Assembly: GCF_003992005.1 (NCBI RefSeq)
Contig: NZ_RQVL01000025.1
Coordinates: forward strand, 1-34,143
Source of the DNA: Veillonella sp. VA139
Lineage (GTDB): Bacteria; Bacillota; Negativicutes; Veillonellales; Veillonellaceae
Length of the DNA: 34,143 nucleotides
Direction of reading: 5' to 3'
Part shown: positions 15,241-25,077 of the stretch, piece after piece
Numbering within the stretch: position 1 is the stretch's first letter
Layout: the number at the start of each line of letters is the position of its first letter
The notes under the pieces: model-generated
Seen by the model: the letters and a program-made list of their open reading frames with translations, nothing else
The model's database searches: none
What the model was told of the DNA's origin: nothing
Position numbers and translations under genes: made by a program

Positions 15241-16209
15241 ATGGTTACATTACTCTATGGAGATGAACCACAATTATTAGAAGAAAAAAAACAGAATCTC
15301 TTACATCAATATACAGATCGGACCTTGCTTACCTTGCGTGAGGAGCAAGGTCCCGGTTCTATTTTAGGACAATTACAAGAAGTATCGCTCTTTGGTGAGC
15401 CACGAGCATTTCTGCTTGTCCATTTGCCTATCTTTGATAAACCAAAGAAAAAGTTGGCTCCAGAATGGCAAGGTTTGCGAGACTATTTGCAAAGCTATAC
15501 TGGAGAGGATCCTATTATTTTAGTGTATCCAGAAACTATTGATGGACGGTTGCAAGGAAATAAATCATTTTTGGGAGCCGTAGAATCCTTTAAGTTTGAA
15601 AAAGTAGAGGGAGAAGCGCTCTTTCAGTGGATACAACAACATTGCAAGGCTCATAAGCAAAAGATAGATCCCGATGGCATGGCATATCTACGTGATTTGG
15701 TAGATTTGTGGAAAGATGTGCCCTTAGCATTTTTACGCACAGAATTTGATCGATTGTTCCTACTACTAAAAAAAGGGGAATCGATGACAGGGCTATTTTT
15801 AAAAGAGCATATGACGGACTTTGGCGAGAAAAATATTTTCCGCTTTAAAGATGCTTTATTGGCGAAAGATGCACGAACATTACTAGATTTATTTCCCTCT
15901 ATGCTTAAGAATAAAAGTGTAGATATGGCGATGGCTTATGTGCATAATCAAATGCATTTGCAACTCATGGTCAGTGAATGTGCCTATTATGGGATGACAT
16001 TACCTGAGATTCAAAGCTTATTTAAGGAAAAAGGGATGAAAGCCAATCCCTATACAATTAAATTAGCTTTTGAAGCTCGCCGAAAAATTCAAATCCCAGC
16101 GGTGGCAACGTTGATTAGCCAGCTGTATCATTTGATTTTGCAAAGCCGTCAGGGTATAGCAGATATGAGTCAATTTCAAGATATTTGTTTAGCCTATTGT
16201 GCAAATTAG
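15241..16209 (+). CDS. holA: DNA polymerase III delta subunit HolA
   Basis: A 322-residue clamp-loader delta subunit. The N-terminus VTLLYGDEPQLLEEKK, the EVSLFGEPRAFLLVHLP segment, the ENIFRFKDALLAKDARTLLDL region and the C-terminal collar-domain helices match the family's layout and length. It opens the beta sliding clamp within the clamp-loader complex. GAGGTG precedes the ATG. Its position directly after comEC is the usual arrangement in Firmicutes. Here it also shares a transcript with polC, the replicative polymerase. Confidence 0.9.
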   Translation: MVTLLYGDEPQLLEEKKQNLLHQYTDRTLLTLREEQGPGSILGQLQEVSLFGEPRAFLLVHLPIFDKPKKKLAPEWQGLRDYLQSYTGEDPIILVYPETIDGRLQGNKSFLGAVESFKFEKVEGEALFQWIQQHCKAHKQKIDPDGMAYLRDLVDLWKDVPLAFLRTEFDRLFLLLKKGESMTGLFLKEHMTDFGEKNIFRFKDALLAKDARTLLDLFPSMLKNKSVDMAMAYVHNQMHLQLMVSECAYYGMTLPEIQSLFKEKGMKANPYTIKLAFEARRKIQIPAVATLISQLYHLILQSRQGIADMSQFQDICLAYCAN

Positions 16210-16216
16210 GAGAAGT

Positions 16217-17569
16217 ATGAAACGAAAGTATATTGCCACTGTGGCGGCTTTCATAGCTGTCGTTGGGGGAGCTATAACAGGGCTTGTATGGCCTACTGGA
16301 AACACTATTTATGGATTAACTATAGATGGTCATAGTATATCTCATCAAAGTATGGATGAAGTAGACACTTATTTACAAGAGCGGAACACACAGTCACAAA
16401 GGATTCGTATAGTGGATCCTAAGGGAAAAGAAACGACTATGAATTTAACAGATTTAGGGATTACCATAGATAGGGTGGGAACCTTAACCGATGTGATGGA
16501 TTATGGCTATGAAAGTGATGTCATGACCTATGTCATGCACCGAGTAGATGCGTTACTTCATGGAAAAGCGATGAACATTCGATATAAAGTAGATGGACCA
16601 GTGGCTGAGTCGTATTTTTTGAATTATGCAAAGGCCATGGGACAAGTAGGAACTAATGCAACTATTACCCTTGAGGGTGATAAAGTCGTACATCAGCCCG
16701 CTAAGGTAGGCCGTAAATTGGATGTGACGGCTACTATGAAGCGATTGCAAGAACAACTGCAAGAAGGTAAGGTAGAGACTTTAGAACTTGTTATTAATGA
16801 GTCTGCACAGCCTACGATTACGGATAAAGATTTAGTGTCTATCACGTCCATATTGGGGTCCTTTACGACGTATTTTGATGGCTCTAATACAAGCCGAGCC
16901 CATAATATTCATTTAGCATCTCAAAAAATTCATCAAACTTTTATTCCAGCAGGTGGTATTTTCTCCTTTAATCAAGTTGTAGGAGAAAGGACTCCTGAAG
17001 CGGGCTATGATGATGCACCTGTATTCATGGGAGGGCGTTTGGTGCCAGGTATTGGTGGTGGAATATGCCAAGTAAGTTCTACCTTGTTTAATACAGCTTT
17101 ATTATCTGGTATGGATATTGTAGAACGTGATACGCATTTTGCGCCTGTTTCCTATATACCAGTAGGCTTAGATGCTACTGTGGCGTGGGGATATATTGAC
17201 TTTCAGTTTAAAAATCCATACTCTCATCCCATCTATGTGATTGCCGAAGAAGGTGCTGGCTATGTGACCATTACTATATTAGGAGCTAAGGAAGATGTAC
17301 CACAGTCTGTAACGATTACAAAAGGTAAAGAACAAAGAATTCCTAATAAAAAAATAGAAAAAATCGATGAGGCTGTGAAAGAAGAATCTATAGAAGAATC
17401 AGGTCATGAGGGAGTTTCTGTAGATACGACGAGAACCATAGTATATGGAGATGGGCGATCTTCTACGTATACCTTTAATTCTTATTATGAACCTGTAGAT
17501 ACGGTTATTGTCACAGGTCCTAATGTGGTGAAAAAAATTAAAGCTAATCCGGTGAAGTCAAATCCGTAA
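16217..17569 (+). CDS. VanW family cell-envelope protein with a C-terminal G5-like domain
   Basis: A 450-residue protein starting with a signal anchor (YIATVAAFIAVVGGAITGLVW, about residues 4-25). Then come putative peptidoglycan-binding repeats (about 30-200), the VanW domain (about 215-360; FNQVVGERTPEAGY, GGGICQVSSTLFNTALLSG, AWGYIDFQFKN) and a G5-like segment near the C-terminus. The function of VanW proteins is not settled; the layout indicates a membrane-anchored envelope protein facing outside. The ATG at 16217 is chosen because TAGGAGAAGT lies directly upstream; an in-frame start at 16199 lies inside holA. Gaps to holA and polC are 7 and 12 nt, so it is co-transcribed with them. Confidence 0.88.
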   Translation: MKRKYIATVAAFIAVVGGAITGLVWPTGNTIYGLTIDGHSISHQSMDEVDTYLQERNTQSQRIRIVDPKGKETTMNLTDLGITIDRVGTLTDVMDYGYESDVMTYVMHRVDALLHGKAMNIRYKVDGPVAESYFLNYAKAMGQVGTNATITLEGDKVVHQPAKVGRKLDVTATMKRLQEQLQEGKVETLELVINESAQPTITDKDLVSITSILGSFTTYFDGSNTSRAHNIHLASQKIHQTFIPAGGIFSFNQVVGERTPEAGYDDAPVFMGGRLVPGIGGGICQVSSTLFNTALLSGMDIVERDTHFAPVSYIPVGLDATVAWGYIDFQFKNPYSHPIYVIAEEGAGYVTITILGAKEDVPQSVTITKGKEQRIPNKKIEKIDEAVKEESIEESGHEGVSVDTTRTIVYGDGRSSTYTFNSYYEPVDTVIVTGPNVVKKIKANPVKSNP

Positions 17570-17581
17570 AGGAGATGTACT

Positions 17582-20500
17582 ATGAAATATTATCATATGG
17601 TACTAAAGGGAGAGTCTAAAGTAGACTTTCACTTTTATTTGAAAAACGGAAAATTGCATATATTTGGTTCTCAGTTGACAGGAACATTAGATAAGGCAGT
17701 GCAAACACGTATTGAGGAAATCTGCGATTCCATTGGCTGCACCTGTGAAATTGTGAATACTGGCGATTTCATGAACCAGCTTGTTCTCACCCGGATGCCT
17801 CATAGGCAAGAGTGCGATTATACCAGCTACGTTCAAGAACCTAGTGTGACAGATGATGATGCGTATCTATTTTTGCAACAAGCCAACGAACTATCGGATT
17901 ACGATATCTATTGGGACATGGATGAAGAGAATCGATTCGATGAAATGGAGCTCTATGTAGGTAAGGATGGCACTATCAAGACGTCATCTGACTATGATGA
18001 TTTATACGATGCACCAGTTGTCATTGATCGTCCAAACACGCCAACTCCGACGATGGCTAGCAACTCTCCATATCCTATGCGAAGACGAAAATTAACTACC
18101 GAAGATGGCATGCTATTAGGTCCTGCCTTTGATGAACCAGATTCGCATCGAACAGATGATTTCTTTGTGAGGACAGGAGAAAACGTTGTTATCTCTGGGT
18201 ACTTTCATAGTTTAGATATACGAGAAATTCGCCCTAAGGAAGATAGCAAGGCGGTACAAAAAGCACGTGAAAAAGGTGAGGAACCTAAAAAACGGTATAT
18301 TATTACTGGACATCTAGTGGACGATCATAATAGTTTGGCTATTAAACGATTTACCAGTCCTTCTGAAGATGGACCGAAATTATTAAAAATCTTGAAATCT
18401 GTTGGAAAGGTGCAAATCAAAGGGGAAGTTATCTACGATGAGCAATATGTAAGGGACTATGTGTTAAACATGGATTCTGTGCGATCTGTAGAGGATACAG
18501 ACAATGCAAAACGCACCGATACCCATGAGGAAACGAGGGTAGAACTTCATTTGCATACGAAAATGTCCGAGAAAAATGCCTTAGTAGCAGTGAAAGACAT
18601 TGTAAACCGTGTGAAAGAGTGGGGACATCCAGCAGTAGCCATTACTGACCATGGGGTGGTGCAAGCGTTCCCAGAAGCTCAGGCCTATTCTTTGGAAAAA
18701 GGAGTGAAGATTCTCTACGGTGTAGAAGCCTATTTAATCGAAAAAGAAGACCAAGCTGTACCGCATCACATCATTATGTTTGCAAAAAATATGGTAGGCT
18801 TACGGAATCTGTACAAGATGATCTCCATTAGCCATCTGAATTACTTCGACGAATATCCTAGATTGCCAAGAGCCGTCATTGAAGACCATCGTGAAGGGAT
18901 TTTGATAGGAACATCTTGTAAATCTGGAGAATTGATTCAAGCCATTGCTCACGGCGCCACCGATGAAGAATTGCAAGAGATTGCTAAGTTTTATGATTAC
19001 TTAGAAATTCAACCTCATGATAATTACAAGAGTTTTATTAAAGAAGGCTTGTTAAACAATGAGGAAGAGTTAAAAGAGATTAATCGTCGTATTGTTGCGT
19101 TAGGGGATACCTTGCAAATGCCTGTGGTAGCTACAGGGAATGTGCATTATATGGATCCAAAAGACAAACTATACCGTGAAATCATGCTCACTGCCAGTGG
19201 CGTGAAAGACCCTAAAGACAAAGCAGAACAGCATATGCGTACCACTGATGAAATGCTAGAAGAGTTTACTTATTTGGGAGAAGACGTTGCTTACCAAGTG
19301 GTGGTGACTAATACGAGAGCCATAGAGCAAAGTATAGATTATATCATACCTATCCCCAATGGCACCTATTCTCCGAAAATCGAAGGGGCCGATAAAGCCT
19401 TGGAAGATATGTGTTATGCCAAAGCAAAGTCAATTTATGGAGATCCATTGCCTAAAACAGTACAGGAACGTTTGGATTACGAGCTAAAAAGTATTATTGG
19501 CAATGGGTTCGGTGTGTTGTACTATATCGCTCATAAACTAGTAAAGAAATCCTTAGATGATGGGTACCTCGTAGGGTCCCGTGGTTCTGTAGGCTCCTCC
19601 TTCGTAGCCACTATGGCAGATATTACAGAAGTAAATCCATTGGAGCCACATTATGTGTGCCCAACATGTAAATGGCACGAGTTCTATTTAAAAGGGGAAT
19701 ATGCAGGGGGCTTTGACTTGCCACGTCGTAATTGTCCTGAATGTGGTACGCCACTCATCGCGAATGGTCACGATATTCCTTTCGCTATCTTTATGGGATT
19801 CCACGGGGACAAGGTCCCAGATATTGACTTGAACTTCTCTGGAGATTACCAAGGCCGTGCTCATAAATACACGGAAGAATTATTTGGACGAGATAATGTA
19901 TTTAGAGCGGGAACGATTGGTACTATTGCGGACAAAACAGCTATTGGCTATGCCTACAAATATGCAGATGTGAATGACTTACAAAAACGACGGGGCTTTA
20001 TTGAAAAGTTATCTACAGGCTTTACAAAAGTAAAGAATACCACAGGTCAGCATCCAGGGGGCATCATGGTTTGCCCTCGAGATATGGATGTGCATCATTT
20101 CACGCCAGTCCAATATCCTGCGAATAAAAAAGAAAGTGGGATTATTACGACCCACTTTGACTATCACTCGATTGAAGGTCGTATGACCAAATTAGATATA
20201 CTGGGTCATGATGATCCGACCATCATTCGCATGTTAGAAGATATGACGGGCATTCCGTCCACCAGCATTCCTTTTGATGACCCAGCTACATTGAGCCTAT
20301 TCTCCTCCACGAAAGCATTAGGTTTGACACCGGCTCAATTACAAGGGGATAAAGTAGCAACTTTGGCAGTACCTGAATCTGGTACGGGATTCGTTCGTGC
20401 TATGTTGGAAGATTCTAAACCACAAACCTTTTCTGACTTGGTGCGGATATCTGGTTTCTCTCATGGCACCAATGTGTGGGTGGACAATGCACAGACCTTG

Positions 20501-21280
20501 ATTAAAACTGGGACATGTAAATTGAATGAGGCCATTTCCACTCGTGATGATATTATGAACTTTTTGCGCAATCATGGGGTAGCAGATAATGTAGCCTTTT
20601 CTGTGATGGAAAATGTGCGTAAAGGTAAGGGTATCGAAAAACGTAACAAAGAGGGGATTGCTCAAACAGATTATGAAGACCAAATGCGAGCAGCTCAAGT
20701 ACCAGAGTGGTTTATCGCCTCTTGTAAAAAGATTTCCTATCTCTTCCCTCGAGCCCATGCAGTGGCTTACGTTATGATGGCATTCCGCATTGCCTGGTAC
20801 AAGATTAATTATCCATTAGCATTTTATGCATCATACTTTTCGATTCGGGCAAAAGCCTTTGACTTGAAAATTATGATGGGCTCCTTAGAAGAGCAGCAAC
20901 AAGAATTTAAACGGTTGAAAGCCTTAGCTGCGAAGTATGAAGCATCACCAAAGGAAAAAGATTTAATGTCTGCTTTAGAGGTATCTTTGGAAATGAAACA
21001 GCGAGGATACTCCTTCGGCAATGTAGAGTTATACAAATCGCAAGCAAGACGGTTTATGATTAAAGATGAAACCTCTTTACTACCGCCATTTGTAGCCGTT
21101 ACTAGTTTAGGCGAAAAGGTAGCAGATGCCATCGTAGAAGAACGAGAGCAAGCAGAGTTCTTGTCCATTAAAGATTTACGGAGACGTACAAAAATGTCGC
21201 AAACCATTGCCAACCGCATGGTAGAATTAGGTTGTTTAGGCGACTTACCAGAAGACGAGCAAATGAGTTTGTTTGGATGA
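17582..21280 (+). CDS. polC: PolC-type DNA polymerase III alpha subunit lacking the exonuclease domain
   Basis: A 1232-residue PolC. Order: N-terminal domains, an OB fold (about 195-300), a PHP domain starting at RVELHLHTKMSEKNA (about 318) with ITDHG, the polymerase core with a zinc finger (CPTC near 692, CPEC about 30 residues later), PDIDLNFSG with catalytic aspartates near 746, KLDILGHDD near 870, and a C-terminal tail. In Bacillus-type PolC a DEDDh 3'-5' exonuclease of roughly 170 residues interrupts the PHP domain after KVIYGLEA. Here KILYGVEAYLIEKEDQ runs within about ten residues into HHIIMFAKNMVGLRNLYKMISISH, so the insert is absent without frame disruption. AAAGGAGATGTACT precedes the ATG. 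Confidence 0.93.
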   Translation: MKYYHMVLKGESKVDFHFYLKNGKLHIFGSQLTGTLDKAVQTRIEEICDSIGCTCEIVNTGDFMNQLVLTRMPHRQECDYTSYVQEPSVTDDDAYLFLQQANELSDYDIYWDMDEENRFDEMELYVGKDGTIKTSSDYDDLYDAPVVIDRPNTPTPTMASNSPYPMRRRKLTTEDGMLLGPAFDEPDSHRTDDFFVRTGENVVISGYFHSLDIREIRPKEDSKAVQKAREKGEEPKKRYIITGHLVDDHNSLAIKRFTSPSEDGPKLLKILKSVGKVQIKGEVIYDEQYVRDYVLNMDSVRSVEDTDNAKRTDTHEETRVELHLHTKMSEKNALVAVKDIVNRVKEWGHPAVAITDHGVVQAFPEAQAYSLEKGVKILYGVEAYLIEKEDQAVPHHIIMFAKNMVGLRNLYKMISISHLNYFDEYPRLPRAVIEDHREGILIGTSCKSGELIQAIAHGATDEELQEIAKFYDYLEIQPHDNYKSFIKEGLLNNEEELKEINRRIVALGDTLQMPVVATGNVHYMDPKDKLYREIMLTASGVKDPKDKAEQHMRTTDEMLEEFTYLGEDVAYQVVVTNTRAIEQSIDYIIPIPNGTYSPKIEGADKALEDMCYAKAKSIYGDPLPKTVQERLDYELKSIIGNGFGVLYYIAHKLVKKSLDDGYLVGSRGSVGSSFVATMADITEVNPLEPHYVCPTCKWHEFYLKGEYAGGFDLPRRNCPECGTPLIANGHDIPFAIFMGFHGDKVPDIDLNFSGDYQGRAHKYTEELFGRDNVFRAGTIGTIADKTAIGYAYKYADVNDLQKRRGFIEKLSTGFTKVKNTTGQHPGGIMVCPRDMDVHHFTPVQYPANKKESGIITTHFDYHSIEGRMTKLDILGHDDPTIIRMLEDMTGIPSTSIPFDDPATLSLFSSTKALGLTPAQLQGDKVATLAVPESGTGFVRAMLEDSKPQTFSDLVRISGFSHGTNVWVDNAQTLIKTGTCKLNEAISTRDDIMNFLRNHGVADNVAFSVMENVRKGKGIEKRNKEGIAQTDYEDQMRAAQVPEWFIASCKKISYLFPRAHAVAYVMMAFRIAWYKINYPLAFYASYFSIRAKAFDLKIMMGSLEEQQQEFKRLKALAAKYEASPKEKDLMSALEVSLEMKQRGYSFGNVELYKSQARRFMIKDETSLLPPFVAVTSLGEKVADAIVEEREQAEFLSIKDLRRRTKMSQTIANRMVELGCLGDLPEDEQMSLFG

Positions 21281-21292
21281 TAGGAGGTATAT

Positions 21293-22846
21293 ATGTCAGA
21301 AGTTAGAGAAGCAGTATGGATAGGCGTTGATGTGGGAACCACAGGCGTGCGTGCTATGGCATATACAGCACAAGGTAAATCTGTAGCTGTACGAGATGCT
21401 TTTTATCCATTAGAAACACCACAATATGATCGAGCAGAGCAGAACCCTCAACAAATATATGATGCTGCAGAAGAAGTCATTGCGGGAGTTGTAAAAGAGT
21501 TACAATATAAATTAGTCACTATATCCGGGATTGCTTTGAGTTCAGTGATGCATAGTTTTATCCCTCAAGATGAACAGTTTGACTTATTAGGGAATATGAT
21601 TACTTGGGCAGATAGCAGAAGTTCCAACATTGTACACCGTATGGAACAAGATGAAGCATGTAAACAATTCTACTTTAGAACAGGCTGTCCGCTACATGCA
21701 TCCTATCCATTGGCTAAAATCATATGGGTCAAAGAAAATCAACCTGAAATCTTCGGTCCTATGGCGCATATTGGATCTATTAAAGATTACATGTTCCGGT
21801 TGATGACAGGAGAATGGGTAACAGACAAATCCGTGGCATCTAGCTCTGGTTTATTTAATGCCTTTACAGAAACTTGGGACAAAGAAATTTTAGAATATGT
21901 AGGGATTCAAGAACAGCAACTACCTAAGGTAGTATCCACAACCTATAGTGGAAAGTTAGTAGCAGCTGTGGCAGAACGTTTAGGTTTACCTGTGAATACA
22001 CCGGTTGTCATCGGTGCTACTGATGGAGTACTGGTGAATGTTGGTATTGGCGCTGTTTCTAAAGGGCAGTTAAGTGCTACTATAGGTACATCTGGTGCTA
22101 TACGCATGCTCACAGAAAAGCCGCAAATGGATCCTAAAGGTCGCACTTGGTGCTATAATTTAACAGATACTATGTGGGTAGCTGGTGGAGCTATCAACAA
22201 TGGTGGTATGATTTTGCGTTGGATGCGAGATCGTATCCTCCATTATCATGGCTCCCAAATGGAACAATTATCGGTGGATCCTTATGATTTAATGACTATG
22301 AAAGCAAGACATGTACCGGCTGGATCTGGTGGCTTGTTATTAATGCCATACTTTACTGGTGAACGAGCTCCCTATTGGAACTCTGATCTGCGTGGAGCTT
22401 TCGTAGGTTTATCCTTAAATCATAGTCGTTCTTATATGATTCGTGCCACCATGGAAGGCATTTGTTATAGCTTACGGTTTGTTCTTGATGCATTACGTGA
22501 GTTTGAAGAGGTGAAAGACATCCGTATTAGTGGTTCTTTCACTAAATCTGAATTGTGGGTACAAATTATGAGTGACATATTTGGTGAACATATCACCTTA
22601 CCAAATAATAGTGAAGGTGCCTCCTTTGGCGCCGCTGTGTTAGGGTTTATTTCTGATGGAACTTTATCAGACATTAAGGATACAGCAGAGCTGGTACAGC
22701 CTGAATGTATCTATCACCCTAAGGAGCAACATCAAGCCGTATATGAAGAACTTTTCTCTATTTATGAAAGTTTGTATATTCATATGAAAGACGATTTGGC
22801 ACGTCTTGTTCAGTTCCAAAAGGAACATCCATTTAGTCGTTTATAA
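21293..22846 (+). CDS. gntK: Gluconokinase, FGGY family
   Basis: A 517-residue FGGY carbohydrate kinase. The N-terminal ATPase fold starts with WIGVDVGTTGVRAM; later motifs are ITWADSRS, SVASSSGLFN, VVIGATDGVLVNVG, the phosphate loop SATIGTSGAIR, the FGGY signature region GGLLLMPYFTGERAPYWN and a C-terminal SGSFTKSELW. FGGY kinases act on gluconate, xylulose, glycerol and others. The adjacent gntP strongly favours gluconate, giving 6-phosphogluconate. ATAGGAGGTATAT precedes the ATG. The gene begins 12 nt after polC, an unusual neighbour, and 18 nt before gntP. Confidence 0.85.
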   Translation: MSEVREAVWIGVDVGTTGVRAMAYTAQGKSVAVRDAFYPLETPQYDRAEQNPQQIYDAAEEVIAGVVKELQYKLVTISGIALSSVMHSFIPQDEQFDLLGNMITWADSRSSNIVHRMEQDEACKQFYFRTGCPLHASYPLAKIIWVKENQPEIFGPMAHIGSIKDYMFRLMTGEWVTDKSVASSSGLFNAFTETWDKEILEYVGIQEQQLPKVVSTTYSGKLVAAVAERLGLPVNTPVVIGATDGVLVNVGIGAVSKGQLSATIGTSGAIRMLTEKPQMDPKGRTWCYNLTDTMWVAGGAINNGGMILRWMRDRILHYHGSQMEQLSVDPYDLMTMKARHVPAGSGGLLLMPYFTGERAPYWNSDLRGAFVGLSLNHSRSYMIRATMEGICYSLRFVLDALREFEEVKDIRISGSFTKSELWVQIMSDIFGEHITLPNNSEGASFGAAVLGFISDGTLSDIKDTAELVQPECIYHPKEQHQAVYEELFSIYESLYIHMKDDLARLVQFQKEHPFSRL

Positions 22847-22864
22847 TTAGAAAGGAGACTAGAA

Positions 22865-24184
22865 ATGCCATTAGTTATTCTGGCATTAGGAATTATTTTA
22901 CTATTTTTCCTAATCGTAAAAGTAAAGATGAATAGCTTTTTATCATTGCTATTAGTCTGTGTATTATTAGCCTTTGGAGAAGGATTGCCACTTGACAAAA
23001 TTTTTCCAACTATCCAAAAAGGCTTAGGAGCTACCTTAGGTGGTTTAACAATCGTAGTAGGCTTTGGTGCTATTTTAGGCAAATTGATGGCCGATAGTGG
23101 TGGAGCACAACGTATTGCTACTACCTTGATCAACATGTTTGGTCGTAATAATGTAAGATGGGCCGTATGTTTAACTGGATTCATTGTAGGTATTGCTTTA
23201 TTCTATGAAATCGGTTTCGTCTTATTGATTCCTTTAATCTTTACCATTGCTAAATCTGCGGATATTCCATTGTTAGAGGTAGGTATGCCAATGGTAGCAG
23301 CCTTATCTGTGACACATGGTTTCTTGCCTCCACATCCAGGTCCTACAGCGATTTCTGTATTGTTCAATGCCGATATTGGATTAACCTTGGTATATGGTAT
23401 CTTAATTGGTATTCCTACAGTTATTCTGGCAGGTCCAGTATTGTATGATACTGTGAAAGATATCAAAACAGATATCCCAGAAGGTCTTCACAATGATAAA
23501 GAATTTACAGAAGAGGAAATGCCATCCTTTGGAGTATCTATCTTTACTGCCTTAGTACCAGTTATCTTGATGGCAGCTACAGCGATTGGTAAAATGATGA
23601 ATTTACCAAAAACATCTACTATTATGGTCATTCTTAACTTCATTGGTGATCCATCTGTGGCGTTAACAATTTCCTTGATTATTGCCTTCTATACATTTGG
23701 CTTCGCTCGTGGCAAATCTATGAAAGAGATTATGGCTACTTCCGAAAAAGCAATTTTAACAGTAGCTATGATTCTATTCGTTGTAGGGGCTGGTGGAGCC
23801 TTAAAACAAGTATTGATTGATAGTGGTGTAGGTACTTACATCGGTGAATTAGTGATGCAAGTGAATGTATCTCCATTAGTATTAGCTTGGTTAATTGCTG
23901 TGGTGATTCGTATTGCTGTGGGCTCTGCTACAGTGGCAGCTATGACAGCTGGCGGCATTGTGGCGCCGTTAATTCCATTAACAGGTGTAAGTCCTGAGTT
24001 GATGGTAATCGCAGTAGGTGCTGGTTCTGTATTCTTTAGCCCGCCAAATGACCCAGGATTCTGGTTATTTAAAGAGTTTTTCGGATTATCTGTCAAACAA
24101 ACATTACGCTCTTGGTGTATGGTGGAAACAGTGATTGCCGTATGTGGATTAATTGGTGTAGAAATCATCAATCTATTCTTGTAA
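22865..24184 (+). CDS. gntP: Gluconate permease, GntP family
   Basis: A 439-residue transporter with about 12 hydrophobic segments, the normal GntP length. Recognisable parts are GLGATLGGLTIVVGFGAILGKLMADSGGAQRIA, ALFYEIGFVLLIPL, the SVTHGFLPPHPGPTAI loop and the C-terminal VGAGSVFFSPPNDPGFWLFKEFFGL. GntP members take up gluconate or related acids by proton symport across the cytoplasmic membrane. AGAAAGGAGACTAGAA precedes the ATG. It is the last gene of the comEA-to-gntP run, ends at a strong terminator and works with gntK. Confidence 0.9.
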   Translation: MPLVILALGIILLFFLIVKVKMNSFLSLLLVCVLLAFGEGLPLDKIFPTIQKGLGATLGGLTIVVGFGAILGKLMADSGGAQRIATTLINMFGRNNVRWAVCLTGFIVGIALFYEIGFVLLIPLIFTIAKSADIPLLEVGMPMVAALSVTHGFLPPHPGPTAISVLFNADIGLTLVYGILIGIPTVILAGPVLYDTVKDIKTDIPEGLHNDKEFTEEEMPSFGVSIFTALVPVILMAATAIGKMMNLPKTSTIMVILNFIGDPSVALTISLIIAFYTFGFARGKSMKEIMATSEKAILTVAMILFVVGAGGALKQVLIDSGVGTYIGELVMQVNVSPLVLAWLIAVVIRIAVGSATVAAMTAGGIVAPLIPLTGVSPELMVIAVGAGSVFFSPPNDPGFWLFKEFFGLSVKQTLRSWCMVETVIAVCGLIGVEIINLFL

Positions 24185-24232
24185 TTAGAATCATGAGATT
24201 ATACATAACTGCATACTAAAAAATAGAGTTAC

Positions 24233-24269
24233 AAAAAAGCGCACCATCCACGAAGGATAGTGCGCTTTT
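24233..24269. terminator. Bidirectional terminator between gntP and pflA
   Basis: AAAAGCGCAC (24235-24244) pairs with GTGCGCTTTT (24260-24269), extended by ATCC/GGAT, around a small loop. It has an A-run on one side and Ts on the other, so it can end both the gntP transcript and the convergent pfl transcript. Confidence 0.9.
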
Positions 24270-24297
24270 ATAAAAATCAGGAAAAGTATATATGAAT

Positions 24298-25071
24298 TTA
24301 CGATTGTGGAGCATCTGCAATAGGACACCATAATCGTCTGCGGTAGTCGCGTATTCCAGAAAGGACAACGCGGAGTGCACGCTGTGCGTCAGCTTTTGAG
24401 AGGGGAGGTATTCCATCTAAGCGATAGGAAATGCCAAGACTTTCATATTTATTAACCCCCATGACGTGGTAAGGTAAGCAATCTACAGCTTTCAAATGTT
24501 TGAAAGCACCTAGAAAGAAACCAAGCCGATACCAGCGATCGCGATTATCTGTGATGGTTGGGACTACCACGTGGCGCACCCAAAAATCAGTGCCATGATC
24601 GTCTACAAATTTAGCGAACTCTAGGACCGCATCATTAGGTTTGCCGGTTAGTGTTTCGTGTATAGAGGAATCGATCTCTTTCACATCAAGAATGACTAAA
24701 TCCGTTACGTCAAGAAGCAGTTTGTACTCTCTAGCCTGTTCCTGTGTGTAGCAAATCCCGCTTGTATCTAAACAAGTATGAATTCCCTTTCCGTGAAAGA
24801 AAGTAAAGAGTTCGATGATAAAAGGGAGTTGCAACAATGCTTCGCCACCAGTGACAGTAATGCCTCCGGTATTATAAAAGTCTCGATTCCTTTCAAATTG
24901 TGTCCACACATCTGCCACCGTCATTTCTTGGGCATACGTAGAGGGATCCCAAGTATCTGGGTTGTGGCAATAGGCACATCGCAATGGGCAACCTTGAAGG
25001 AAGAGGACAAATCGCATGCCCGGGCCATCCACAGTACCCATGGTCTCAATGGAATGAATGCGACCTACCAT
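24298..25071 (-). CDS. pflA: Pyruvate formate-lyase activating enzyme
   Basis: A 257-residue radical SAM enzyme. The [4Fe-4S] ligands are C28, C32 and C35 in QGCPLRCAYCHNPDTW, matching the C-x3-C-x2-C radical SAM motif. TVDGPGMR, GGITVTGGEALLQ, the SAM-binding GG and LDVTDLVILDVKEI are typical of PFL activases. It abstracts a hydrogen from the glycine of the glycyl-radical domain, here carried on a separate small chain encoded just upstream. Only 6 nt separate the two genes and no good ribosome binding site is visible, so translation is probably coupled. The tail is Arg-rich (RDYRRRLW). Confidence 0.92.
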   Translation of the reverse strand: MVGRIHSIETMGTVDGPGMRFVLFLQGCPLRCAYCHNPDTWDPSTYAQEMTVADVWTQFERNRDFYNTGGITVTGGEALLQLPFIIELFTFFHGKGIHTCLDTSGICYTQEQAREYKLLLDVTDLVILDVKEIDSSIHETLTGKPNDAVLEFAKFVDDHGTDFWVRHVVVPTITDNRDRWYRLGFFLGAFKHLKAVDCLPYHVMGVNKYESLGISYRLDGIPPLSKADAQRALRVVLSGIRDYRRRLWCPIADAPQS

Positions 25072-25077
25072 AGTGCA

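Noticed and set aside
20339-20758. 139-aa ORF on the minus strand inside polC
   Set aside because: It is a shadow of polC without a ribosome binding site or recognisable motif. The same holds for the minus-strand ORF at 20824-21342.
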